From assembly GCA_002707335.2 (NCBI GenBank), contig PAMN02000048.1, forward strand, positions 24,893 to 40,793: a stretch of 15,901 bases of DNA, in the 5' to 3' direction. A program made the position numbers and the translations under genes. The DNA is from Methanobacteriota archaeon (GTDB lineage: Archaea > Thermoplasmatota > Poseidoniia > Poseidoniales > Poseidoniaceae). The notes beneath the pieces were generated by a model. That model was not told the DNA's origin, made no database searches, and saw only the letters and a program-made list of their open reading frames with translations. Below, piece by piece: positions 7,443 to 14,241 of this stretch. Position 1 is the first letter of the stretch, and each line of letters begins with the position of its first letter.

Positions 7443-9977
7443 TCAGAAGACTTCTGCTTCAAGAATTTCTTCATCAGACTCGTTTGTCAAAATGACTCGA
7501 TTCTTAGATTGGCTGTTAACTGCATAACCAACACCTATCATTCCTGCAATCAGTAATAGTGTAAGGACTAGCATTGCGAATGGGTATTCTGCATACAATT
7601 CAGATATTGACGCAAAGAATCCGTCGTGTGCTTTGTCTTCAGCCATAACCTTTGGTTTGATTAAACCAAATACAGCAGACTGGTCGTACACCAGCCTCGT
7701 AAATGTTAGTTTACCATTCATTTCAGGATTGTAATTCTCAGAAGGAGCAGCTGGATCAAGATCAGAATAGAAATCTGGACGCTGTTCGATTGATATGTCG
7801 ACAGGTTCGTTGAGATTTAGCGTTAGTAGAACATCAACGGTATACGGGATTCTAGACTCAAAGAATTCAGGATCTTCAAGCACACCAAGTAACGTGACGG
7901 CCTGTCCAGTGATGTCAAAGTGAGCCCACTTGCCCCAAGAGGAACTGTCTACATCCAAGTCATAGTACCAAGTGTTAGCCATTCTGGAACCTTGGCCTTG
8001 TGCATCATTACTACCGTCTTCTCCCAAGTCGATGGAGAGTTGCAGTTGTCCTGCCTGCACAGTTTCTAATTCAAATTCGGCTGCAGACAAGGTCGCTTCC
8101 AATCTTTCAGTTCCGTTAGGAATCCAAACATAATGGGAATCCTCGGTGTAGTAAACAGCACCTGTAGCACCGTTGTTGAAGTGATTCCAGTCTCCTTTCC
8201 ATGCATGCCTTACTCTGTCGGTGTCGACTGGGATTGTTGCGACTCCCATCATTTCGTTGTAGATTTCATAAGCATCCCATACATTGTATTCAGGGTGGTC
8301 AACAATTCCATTACCATCTTGGTCTCGCATTAATTGAAGAGTTCTCGCTAATGCCACGGCAGCATCCGTGTCGGTCAATCCATGACCAACTCTCCAGTCG
8401 TGGCACTGGCCAGTAGCGCTACGATAGCACTTTTCTGGGATATCATTACAGGAATCTTCGCTATTTCCATCTTCACATGAATTCGCCATTCCATCATATC
8501 TAGATGTTAATTCCAAAATCAACTCGAATTCGTGAACTCTACTGAATTCAGCACTGTCCCAATCCTCAAATTGTCCGTATGAAGCAGTCCCATCGCCACC
8601 AACCAAACTGCTTCCGTAGTCATGGTCATCACGGTGATAGTCTGCAACTCCCAAGGATGGAGCAGCATTGAGAACTAATCCTGCAATTCCTCCAACGTGT
8701 GGAGTAGCCATTGATGTTCCTGAAATTGCCATGTAGTACAAGTCTCCTTGAGTTCTTGTTGAAGCATCGATAGCAGTTCCTCTTGGTGCAGTTGCCCAGA
8801 TATCTCTTCCAGGTGCGCCCACATCCGGCCATGTGTGTTGTTGGTTCATACAGCCTCTCGATGAGAAAGAAGTAATTGCAGTTCCGTCATGAGTTAGTGC
8901 AGCAACTGAAACGGCAGAAGGTGTGTTAGCATACACATTTGTACGCAAGTCACCAGAACATTCCGCTCCAGAACCACCAGAGTTAGAAGCAGCAAAAATT
9001 ACTGCAACTCCGTTTTCGAAAGTCAGTCTATCTGTTAACTGTGCAATTACTCCGTTTGGATCGTAATCTCCATCAGTTCCCCATGAGTTGGAAACGACCC
9101 TGATGTGATACGGATTCTGTCCAGGTACTGAATTAGCAAAGGTCCATTCTAGCCCCTGTTCAGCAGCAAAAATCGATGCTCCATCTCCAGTTCCCAACGC
9201 AACTAATTGACCACCTTTTGCGACTCCTGCACGTCGGCCACTAGATGCATCCCCGTTACCTGCGATGGTTCCTCCAACGTGGGTTCCATGTCCAGAGGAT
9301 GTGTCTGAGTTCCTTGTTTCAGTCCAGCCAATTCCATCGAATTTAGCGGAATAAATTGCTTTGTCGCCAGTCCAAGGCTCTAGATAATCATAATCTGGAT
9401 GGCCAGCATCAACTCCTGTATCCAAATCGACAATTGCAGTTCCATCTCCATCCCATTCTGTGAAAGATAGGTCGATATCATACTGTACCTCACCATTTGG
9501 GGATATGATTGCTCGGCTCCATGAATCGGTAGCTGTTACAACATGTGTAGTTTCATGCATCATTATTCCTGGGTCAGTTTGTGTTTCTCCACCCCATTCA
9601 GGAGGTAAGTAAAAGAATTCTAATGGCTTATCTAATTCTAGGTATTCTACACGATGCCAATTAGAAAGGTGACGTACATCCTGCGCTGTTCCTTCTACTA
9701 GGCCTCCATCGACTAATGGCGCTCGACCAATTAAGTTGAAACCTAATTCTTTCAATTGATTTTCATCGTCTTCTGTCATTGGGGAATTAAGTTGAAAGAT
9801 TACCGGTAATACCTTCGAATCTTCAGAAATTTCTAACTCTTCTATTAGATCATCATTCATTTTTGAGATATCACCAAGCGGATTAATTCCCTCAATTAGT
9901 GGAGATGCGACAGCACTAACCATTAGAAGTTGGATGAAAATTGCTGATAGCGCCACATACCTAGCAGATGAGACCAT
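7443..9977 (-). CDS. secreted, membrane-anchored subtilisin-like serine protease (S8)
   Basis: The 844-residue product begins with a Sec signal peptide (about 1-25, ending VASA/VASP region). Residues about 55-120 (SKVLPVIFQLNSP through YLELDKPLEF) resemble an I9-type propeptide. The S8 catalytic domain (about 175-440) has the full triad: Asp186 in VDLDTGVD, His230 in SSGHGTHVGG and Ser422 in SGTSMATPH, plus oxyanion Asn332 in AASNSGG. An EF-hand loop, DQDGNGIVDHPE (552-563), has acidic or Asn ligands at positions 1, 3, 5, 9 and 12, so calcium binding is likely. A beta-rich region (about 600-770) precedes a single membrane span (about 798-820) and a short acidic cytoplasmic tail. It should work outside the cell, tethered, degrading proteins or maturing surface proteins. 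A TATA box about 26 bp upstream of the ATG points to a leaderless mRNA. The PLC-like lipoprotein gene is 55 bp upstream. Confidence 0.95.
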   Translation of the reverse strand: MVSSARYVALSAIFIQLLMVSAVASPLIEGINPLGDISKMNDDLIEELEISEDSKVLPVIFQLNSPMTEDDENQLKELGFNLIGRAPLVDGGLVEGTAQDVRHLSNWHRVEYLELDKPLEFFYLPPEWGGETQTDPGIMMHETTHVVTATDSWSRAIISPNGEVQYDIDLSFTEWDGDGTAIVDLDTGVDAGHPDYDYLEPWTGDKAIYSAKFDGIGWTETRNSDTSSGHGTHVGGTIAGNGDASSGRRAGVAKGGQLVALGTGDGASIFAAEQGLEWTFANSVPGQNPYHIRVVSNSWGTDGDYDPNGVIAQLTDRLTFENGVAVIFAASNSGGSGAECSGDLRTNVYANTPSAVSVAALTHDGTAITSFSSRGCMNQQHTWPDVGAPGRDIWATAPRGTAIDASTRTQGDLYYMAISGTSMATPHVGGIAGLVLNAAPSLGVADYHRDDHDYGSSLVGGDGTASYGQFEDWDSAEFSRVHEFELILELTSRYDGMANSCEDGNSEDSCNDIPEKCYRSATGQCHDWRVGHGLTDTDAAVALARTLQLMRDQDGNGIVDHPEYNVWDAYEIYNEMMGVATIPVDTDRVRHAWKGDWNHFNNGATGAVYYTEDSHYVWIPNGTERLEATLSAAEFELETVQAGQLQLSIDLGEDGSNDAQGQGSRMANTWYYDLDVDSSSWGKWAHFDITGQAVTLLGVLEDPEFFESRIPYTVDVLLTLNLNEPVDISIEQRPDFYSDLDPAAPSENYNPEMNGKLTFTRLVYDQSAVFGLIKPKVMAEDKAHDGFFASISELYAEYPFAMLVLTLLLIAGMIGVGYAVNSQSKNRVILTNESDEEILEAEVF

Positions 9978-10000
9978 GTTTTAGTAGAGAAGAAGGATTC

Positions 10001-10006
10001 TTATAA
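10001..10006 (-). promoter_or_regulatory. TATA box of the subtilase gene (leaderless)
   Basis: TTATAA is centred about 26 bp upstream of the subtilase ATG at 9977, the standard archaeal TATA-to-start distance, so transcription would begin at or next to the start codon. This suggests the subtilase can be expressed independently of the PLC-like gene upstream. Confidence 0.5.
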
Positions 10007-10032
10007 CGATGATGGAAACATGAGTTCGTAAA

Positions 10033-10995
10033 TCAATCTGAAATTTCCTCGTTAGACCAACTTTCCATTAGGTTAATTTGTTCAGCAACTGCCACTACAT
10101 CTCCATCTTCCCACCAATCTACTGCGATAAAAGTAGGCCGATTCTCATGAAATTCCCAGCATTCTATTGCCCTTGCCAATAACAGCTGGTAGTCATTTAC
10201 TTGTTCTGACCTTGTTGGGTCTGCAAGACCAATGCTGTTCGATACCCAATGGTTCATGTGCCAAACTGGTTGATTTCCATCTCCTCGGTGGACTTCACAA
10301 TTCATGTTATCAGTACTGTCTTCACCATAGTTGGTTGTCCAACCGTGAACCACAAAGTCATGAATTTGAGGATATGATTCAGCAGTTCCTTGTTCCCAAA
10401 ACACAACAAGACGGGTATCTTGTTCAATTAATTCGATTAGAGTTGGCCATTCTTCTCCAAGAATATGCGTGAACATCCAATCGCTTAGATTTGATTGGTT
10501 TAGCACATACATTACATGTTCTGCACTAACATGCGATTCGATTAGCAGAGTAACTACATCTCTTGGTTTTGAATCCATTAATTGCTTCAGATCAGATAGC
10601 CAATCAACAGCATTTACTTGACCGTAATAGCATGGGCTGTAAACATCGCTATTGCTGCCATGACACAATCGAACTGCATCGCCAGAATCAGCATTAGGTG
10701 TAGCATAATGAGTGTCGATCATGAAAGCTCTAATTCCTGCATTCCATTGAGCATTTAGACCGGTCCGGTGATTGCTAGCGGGGTAGTAAATTCCATCTTC
10801 ATGAGTTGCATGTCCATTGTGAGTTTCAGGAAAAGTCACATTGTCATAGGTTCTGTGACAAAGAATAACCATGCCATTACATGCTTCAGTTTCTAGTTCA
10901 ATTTCTTCTTCAAGAATCTCTTCTTTCATCTCATCAGTCGTACAGCCAGGTAACAGCATCAATCCGCACAATAGTAGTGCTAAGATTCGCTGCAT
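10033..10995 (-). CDS. lipoprotein with PI-PLC-like phosphodiesterase domain
   Basis: The 320-residue product starts with a lipoprotein signal, MQRILALLLCGLMLLPGC, with lipobox Leu-Pro-Gly-Cys18, then an acidic Glu-rich linker (about 21-37). Residues 38 on match the PLC-like phosphodiesterase TIM barrel: CNGMVILCHRTYDNVTFPET leading into catalytic His59 (ETHNGHAT), LNAQWNAGIRAFMIDTHY (80-97), second catalytic His112 in RLCHGS, then WLSDLKQLMDSKPRDVVTLL. The CNG...C.R.Y.NVTF...H opening and LCH site are those of plant and fungal PLC-X-domain proteins, not of bacterial secreted PI-PLC. It probably cleaves phosphodiester head groups outside the cell while lipid-anchored. The substrate is unknown. 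I chose the ATG at 10995 because it gives a compact signal peptide and because the likely TATA box leaves the upstream ATG at 11037 outside the transcript. The longer form would be 334 residues. Confidence 0.85.
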   Translation of the reverse strand: MQRILALLLCGLMLLPGCTTDEMKEEILEEEIELETEACNGMVILCHRTYDNVTFPETHNGHATHEDGIYYPASNHRTGLNAQWNAGIRAFMIDTHYATPNADSGDAVRLCHGSNSDVYSPCYYGQVNAVDWLSDLKQLMDSKPRDVVTLLIESHVSAEHVMYVLNQSNLSDWMFTHILGEEWPTLIELIEQDTRLVVFWEQGTAESYPQIHDFVVHGWTTNYGEDSTDNMNCEVHRGDGNQPVWHMNHWVSNSIGLADPTRSEQVNDYQLLLARAIECWEFHENRPTFIAVDWWEDGDVVAVAEQINLMESWSNEEISD

Positions 10996-11040
10996 GGATA
11001 TATTGAACAGGCCAGATGAAATCAAATCATCGGTCAAATG

Positions 11041-11050
11041 AAATTTATTT
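11041..11050 (-). promoter_or_regulatory. possible TATA box of the PLC-like lipoprotein gene
   Basis: AAATAAATTT on the minus strand is centred near 11046. A start about 26 bp downstream would fall near 11020, giving a 25-nt leader to the ATG at 10995 and excluding the in-frame ATG at 11037. It lies between the tRNA gene and the coding region, so the PLC-like gene need not depend on purA transcription. Confidence 0.3.
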
Positions 11051-11118
11051 CCAGGGTTCGTGTATCATAGATTGAACAAAGCCTCTGCATGATTGAATTT
11101 GTTTAATTTAGGGAAATG

Positions 11119-11194
11119 TGGTGGACGCTGGGGGATTTGAACCCCCGGCCGCTTGGTTGCAAACCAAGCGCTCTTCCAGCTGAGCTAAGCGCCC
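11119..11194 (-). tRNA. tRNA-Ala (anticodon UGC), CCA encoded
   Basis: All cloverleaf parts are seen on the minus strand. The 7-bp acceptor stem GGGCGCT/AGCGTCC includes the G3-U70 pair that identifies alanine tRNA. The D stem is GCTC/GAGC and the anticodon stem CTTGG/CCAAG holds the loop TTTGCAA (anticodon TGC at 11159-11161). The T stem is GGGGG/CCCCC with loop TTCAAAT. The discriminator is A at 11122, and CCA is encoded at 11119-11121. There is no intron. It lies 36 bp after purA on the same strand. No clear promoter of its own is visible, so it may be processed from the purA transcript. Confidence 0.97.
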
Positions 11195-11230
11195 CTATTG
11201 TTTGCGGGAAAGTTTCTCCCTTTTGAGGAT

Positions 11231-12526
11231 TCACACTCGGTCTACGGTTGCATCACGGTCTGGACCAAGTCCCACTGAAGTAATTGGAACTCCTAAAATC
11301 GATTCAAGTTTAGTGATATAATTTTGAGCAGCTGCAGGGAGGCCAGAAAATCCTAGACCTTCTGAATTACACTTCTTTGCAATTCCAAGCCATTCTTCGA
11401 GAGAATGTCCTGCAAATCCAGGCATTGTTACGTAAATTGGTTCACAATCCTCCAAAGCAACTGCACTTGCAGGCATTTCATTAATTTCGGTGCCATTCAT
11501 ATTGTAGCCAACGCAGATGTTGATTTCATCCAAACCACCAAGAACATCTAGTTTGGTTAGAGCGATTTCAGTAAACCCATTGATTCGATTGGCATGTCTC
11601 ATGACTACTGCATCAAACCAACCGCATCTTCGCTTTCTTCCAGTTGTTGTGCCAAATTCATGGCCTACTGTTCCCAGATGGTCACCAACCTCATCGAATA
11701 GTTCCGTTGGCATGTGACCATGACCTACTCTGGTGATGTATGCCTTGGTTATTCCAATCACATTATCGACATGGCCTGGATGAATTCCTGCACCATGTGA
11801 TGCATTTCCTCTTGATGTAACAGATGAGGTTACGAAGGGGAAAGTTCCTTGATCAATGTCCAATAAACATCCTTGGGCACCTTCTAGAATGATTCGCTCG
11901 CCCATCTTTAATGCATTATCTAGTAGAATTCCAGTATCGGTTATTGCAGAACCGAATCTTTGCTTAATCCAATTAATTTGTTCCTTGAGTTCATCAGAGG
12001 TAACTCTCTGAGTACATCCAGCAGATTCTAAACTTCGGTTTTGTCTGTCAGCCATTTCATCAAAATCACAATAATCGAGGTCTGCAAATCTTAATCCTAT
12101 TCTGTTTATTTTGTCAGCATAGGTTGGTCCAATACCTCTTCCAGTTGTCCCGATTTTTTTGTCTAGACCATCAATGTAGGTGTGGTAAGGCAATATGATG
12201 TGAGCTCTATTGGAGATGAATAATCTCTTTCCTGAGGGATCTGTTCCTCCTCCGTCAGTCCAATCATTCAACTCTCTGTCTAGAACCCAAGGGTCGATGA
12301 CCATCCCATCTCCAAGAACCAAGCCACAATCTTCTCTTGTTATTCCTGATGGTAAAAGATGGAATTTTAGAACACGATCGCCTAGTACTACGGTGTGTCC
12401 TGCATTGTTCCCTCCTTGGAACCTGGCAACCCATGTAGCAGATTCTGCCAATCGGTCTACCAATTTACCCTTACCTTCATCTCCCCATTGTGCGCCTAAA
12501 ACCACGGTTGCTGGCATCTTCCTCAT
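11231..12526 (-). CDS. purA: adenylosuccinate synthetase
   Basis: PurA joins IMP and aspartate with GTP to form adenylosuccinate, the first committed step to AMP. The 431-residue product has the usual length (E. coli PurA is 432) and its landmarks: GAQWGDEGKGK near the N terminus (GTP-binding loop with catalytic Asp), FQGGNNAGHTV with the catalytic His, GTTGRGIGPTYADKINRIG, EGAQGCLLDIDQGTFPFVT, and GTTTGRKRRCGWFD. It is cytoplasmic. Two starts are possible: ATG at 12526 (MRKMPAT) or ATG at 12517 (MPAT, the commoner family N terminus), the latter with GAGG just upstream. Three residues are at stake. It is divergent from tfb, with tRNA-Ala downstream. Confidence 0.97.
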   Translation of the reverse strand: MRKMPATVVLGAQWGDEGKGKLVDRLAESATWVARFQGGNNAGHTVVLGDRVLKFHLLPSGITREDCGLVLGDGMVIDPWVLDRELNDWTDGGGTDPSGKRLFISNRAHIILPYHTYIDGLDKKIGTTGRGIGPTYADKINRIGLRFADLDYCDFDEMADRQNRSLESAGCTQRVTSDELKEQINWIKQRFGSAITDTGILLDNALKMGERIILEGAQGCLLDIDQGTFPFVTSSVTSRGNASHGAGIHPGHVDNVIGITKAYITRVGHGHMPTELFDEVGDHLGTVGHEFGTTTGRKRRCGWFDAVVMRHANRINGFTEIALTKLDVLGGLDEINICVGYNMNGTEINEMPASAVALEDCEPIYVTMPGFAGHSLEEWLGIAKKCNSEGLGFSGLPAAAQNYITKLESILGVPITSVGLGPDRDATVDRV

Positions 12527-12677
12527 GAGGGTGGTAATCCATAGGGTGGATAATCTATCCGCTAGGAAGTAGTCATTTCCCTAGTCAAAGAAAGTGTATA
12601 TTTGAGACTTCATAACGGTAAATATGTTGCCGGTTTCGCGAATTCAGTTTCCAGATATGATGCAAAAAATGCTGGGG

Positions 12678-12685
12678 TTTAAATA
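12678..12685 (+). promoter_or_regulatory. strong upstream TATA box (TTTAAATA)
   Basis: TTTAAATA is the best consensus-like archaeal TATA box in the window. A start about 26 bp downstream, near 12707, would give either a leader of roughly 110 nt before the tfb ATG or a short untranslated RNA. The element is nearly palindromic, so it could also serve the minus strand toward purA, though that leader would be about 128 nt. Confidence 0.4.
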
Positions 12686-12752
12686 GGATGCGAACTACTC
12701 TCTATTGTTAGAGGGGAAGGAAGTAGTAGAGTCCGAAACTAAACGGATTCGA

Positions 12753-12767
12753 GGAGGGTATTCCTCC
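12753..12767 (+). repeat. GGAGG-N5-CCTCC hairpin upstream of the proximal tfb TATA box
   Basis: Perfect 5-bp GC-rich inverted arms end 7 bp before the TTATAAA box. As DNA it could bind a regulator next to the TFB recognition element. As RNA from the upstream promoter it would form a stable hairpin. Confidence 0.45.
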
Positions 12768-12788
12768 ACAAACATTATAAACCTGTGG
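12766..12788 (+). repeat. CCACA-N13-TGTGG inverted repeat flanking the tfb TATA box
   Basis: The arms lie on either side of TTATAAA (12775-12781), and the left arm shares two bases with the CCTCC arm of the previous hairpin. In RNA the two hairpins would therefore compete. In DNA the arms bracket the TATA box symmetrically. The role is unproven. Confidence 0.4.
12775..12781 (+). promoter_or_regulatory. proximal TATA box of tfb
   Basis: TTATAAA is centred near 12778, which predicts a transcript start near 12803-12805 and a leader of about 14 nt to the ATG at 12818. This rules out the GTG at 12785 as the start on this transcript, because it would lie upstream of +1. Confidence 0.5.
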
Positions 12789-12799
12789 CGCCAATTATA

Positions 12800-12812
12800 C
12801 AACTCGGAGTTG
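12800..12812 (+). repeat. palindrome over the predicted tfb transcript start and Shine-Dalgarno
   Basis: CAACTC-G-GAGTTG is a perfect 6-bp palindrome with a 1-base centre. It covers the predicted +1 and contains GGAG (12806-12809), which sits 8 nt before the tfb ATG. A protein bound here, or folding of the RNA, would block both initiation steps. Autoregulation by TFB or by another factor is a possibility. Confidence 0.5.
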
Positions 12813-12817
12813 ATAAG

Positions 12818-13825
12818 ATGTTAGGAGAGAGAAACGACAAGGAACAAAAACAGCACAAGAACGCACAAAGAGACAACAAAGCCAGAACTGGATTTGGTGC
12901 TCAGAGGCCACATAAAGCAACTGTTGAAGGACACACAAGTCCATGCACGGATTGCGGTGATACAAATTGGAGTAACGACATCTCTAGAGGTGAAGTTTCA
13001 TGCGGAACCTGTGGACTAGTTGTAGAAGAAAATACAATTGACCCAGGAGCGGAATGGACTAACTTTGAAAACTCATCTGGCGACAGGTCAAGAGTGGGTT
13101 CAGCGCCATCCTACCTCTACGCAGACAGAGGTATGAATACTCACATAGCAAGAGCTGATTTGACTTCTAGTGGCGCTTCAAGATTCGGAATCAGCAGCAG
13201 ACAGCTCAGAGACCTTAGAAGGAGAAGAGTCATCGATGAGAGAAGTCAAACCAGAAAGAGTAGAGTTAGAAATGTCATGAAGGCGAACGACATGATAAAA
13301 AATTACAGTAAATTGTCCAAAGAACAAATGGAAATGGCATGCAGAATTTATTCGAAGTTGTCAATGAATGGTTATGTGGCAGGTAGGTCAGTCGCTGGTG
13401 TTGCTGGGGCTGTATGTTACCTCATCGCAAAGAATGATGACCAACCAGTCCAAATTACAGAGGTAATGGAGAGATTTAAGGTCGGAGAGAAGGAACTATC
13501 CAGAATGATTAGGCAAGTTTCCAGCAGAATGAGACTTCAGAAGGTCATAAAACCAGATTCTTTCTTCAACAAATTGATTTCTAAACTAAAACTACCACCA
13601 AACACTGTCCAAGAGATGACTAAGATTTGGAAGGCTATTGAGAAGAAACCTGAATTATGGCAGGGGAAGAAACCAGTGGGAATCGCAGCGGCTATCGTTT
13701 ATTGTGCTGTTAAACAGACAGCGAACAAGAGAACCCAAGCACAGATTTGCAAGGTTGCGGGTGTTTCAGAGGTCACAATTAGACAGACCCTTAGGGATAT
13801 TGAATTCGCAATGGATGCACTTTGA
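12818..13825 (+). CDS. tfb: transcription initiation factor B (TFB/TFIIB)
   Basis: TFB bridges TBP-TATA DNA and RNA polymerase at archaeal promoters. The 335-residue protein (from the ATG at 12818) has a zinc ribbon with Cys43, Cys46, Cys62 and Cys65 (CTDC...CGTC). A reader/linker region follows (about 80-145), including GAEWTNF and the basic LRDLRRRRV, then two cyclin repeats (about 150-235 and 245-335) with SVAGVAGAVCYL and KPVGIAAAIVYCA as matching helices. All four zinc ligands are intact. The N terminus carries an extra Lys/Gln-rich segment of about 40 residues before the ribbon, where most archaeal TFBs have only a few. I chose this ATG for its GGAG at 8-nt spacing and the TATA position. 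A GTG at 12785 would add 11 residues. Downstream genes follow closely on the same strand. Confidence 0.96.
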   Translation: MLGERNDKEQKQHKNAQRDNKARTGFGAQRPHKATVEGHTSPCTDCGDTNWSNDISRGEVSCGTCGLVVEENTIDPGAEWTNFENSSGDRSRVGSAPSYLYADRGMNTHIARADLTSSGASRFGISSRQLRDLRRRRVIDERSQTRKSRVRNVMKANDMIKNYSKLSKEQMEMACRIYSKLSMNGYVAGRSVAGVAGAVCYLIAKNDDQPVQITEVMERFKVGEKELSRMIRQVSSRMRLQKVIKPDSFFNKLISKLKLPPNTVQEMTKIWKAIEKKPELWQGKKPVGIAAAIVYCAVKQTANKRTQAQICKVAGVSEVTIRQTLRDIEFAMDAL

Positions 13826-13874
13826 AGTCATTCAAGAGAGAATGTTCATTTGATATGGGTGGCTAGGATTGCAT

Positions 13875-14168
13875 ATGAGCAGCCGAAGGACGAATAGGGT
13901 TCAGCGAAAAATAAGGGTTCCTTCTAGTTCCAAGAAGAAATCCGACAAGAAGAAAACCGAGAAGGTTGGAGAAATTCCATGTGGAATAAACGGTTGTGAT
14001 GGCTATGCTGACAAACACATGGGCGGCAGATCACTAAGTCAAGAGAATGGTATAGAAACTTGGGGTGAAGGTGCTTTTACTGTTAGGAAGAACAGAGTGA
14101 GAGTCTGCAAAGCTTGTTACAGAGTTTGGAAGAAAGACAACAAAGATGACAAAAACACGCAGTATTAA
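13875..14168 (+). CDS. small basic zinc-ribbon protein of unknown function
   Basis: This 97-residue protein starts with a very basic, probably disordered segment (1-30, rich in Arg, Lys and Ser), followed by a putative zinc site of Cys36-x4-Cys41 (PCGINGCDG) and Cys78-x2-Cys81 (VCKACYRVWKK). Between them is KHMGGRSLSQENG (47-59). The layout suggests a nucleic-acid or ribosome binding protein. I do not recognise the family. The start is the ATG at 13875; an upstream TTG at 13869 is in frame but unlikely. It begins 49 bp after tfb on the same strand and may be co-transcribed with it. A pyrimidine-rich tract with repeated TTTCAC-like units (about 14168-14196) follows and may mark transcript ends. 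Confidence 0.85.
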   Translation: MSSRRTNRVQRKIRVPSSSKKKSDKKKTEKVGEIPCGINGCDGYADKHMGGRSLSQENGIETWGEGAFTVRKNRVRVCKACYRVWKKDNKDDKNTQY

Positions 14169-14241
14169 TCTCTTTCACTTTCACTTTTACCCCCACTGTC
14201 CTAGAAAAGCAAGTGTACCGTAGCATCATGTTTCAGATGTC

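Larger units (their letters stand above)
12527..12817. other. divergent purA/tfb intergenic region
   Basis: This 291-bp gap is the longest without a gene, and no convincing ORF lies in it. The tfb side is packed with signals: a strong TATA box at 12678, a second at 12775, and four inverted repeats between about 12698 and 12812, besides the three listed separately a CTCT-N6-AGAG at 12698-12711. On the purA side the minus strand reads AAATATACA near 12596-12604, a weak TATA candidate that would give purA a leader of about 47 nt. The stretch 12605-12677 shows nothing I can name. Confidence 0.6.

Noticed and set aside
10996..11037. Longer start of the PLC-like lipoprotein at 11037
   Set aside because: It puts 14 polar residues ahead of an otherwise compact lipoprotein signal, and the likely TATA box lies just upstream of it.
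11206..11220. GGGA/TCCC hairpin between tRNA-Ala and purA as a terminator
   Set aside because: It has only four pairs before a mismatch, and no T tract follows on the transcribed strand.
12210..12572. 120-codon plus-strand ORF over the 5' part of purA
   Set aside because: It is antisense to PurA signature motifs, with no start signal or recognisable domain.
12707..12790. H/ACA-type guide RNA upstream of tfb (hairpin followed by ACA)
   Set aside because: The stem is short, there is no recognisable guide pocket or k-turn, and ACA is common in AT-rich DNA.
12785..12817. GTG start of tfb at 12785
   Set aside because: It lies only 4 bp past the proximal TATA box, so it would be upstream of the predicted +1, and it has no Shine-Dalgarno. 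Kept open only for a transcript from the distal TATA box.
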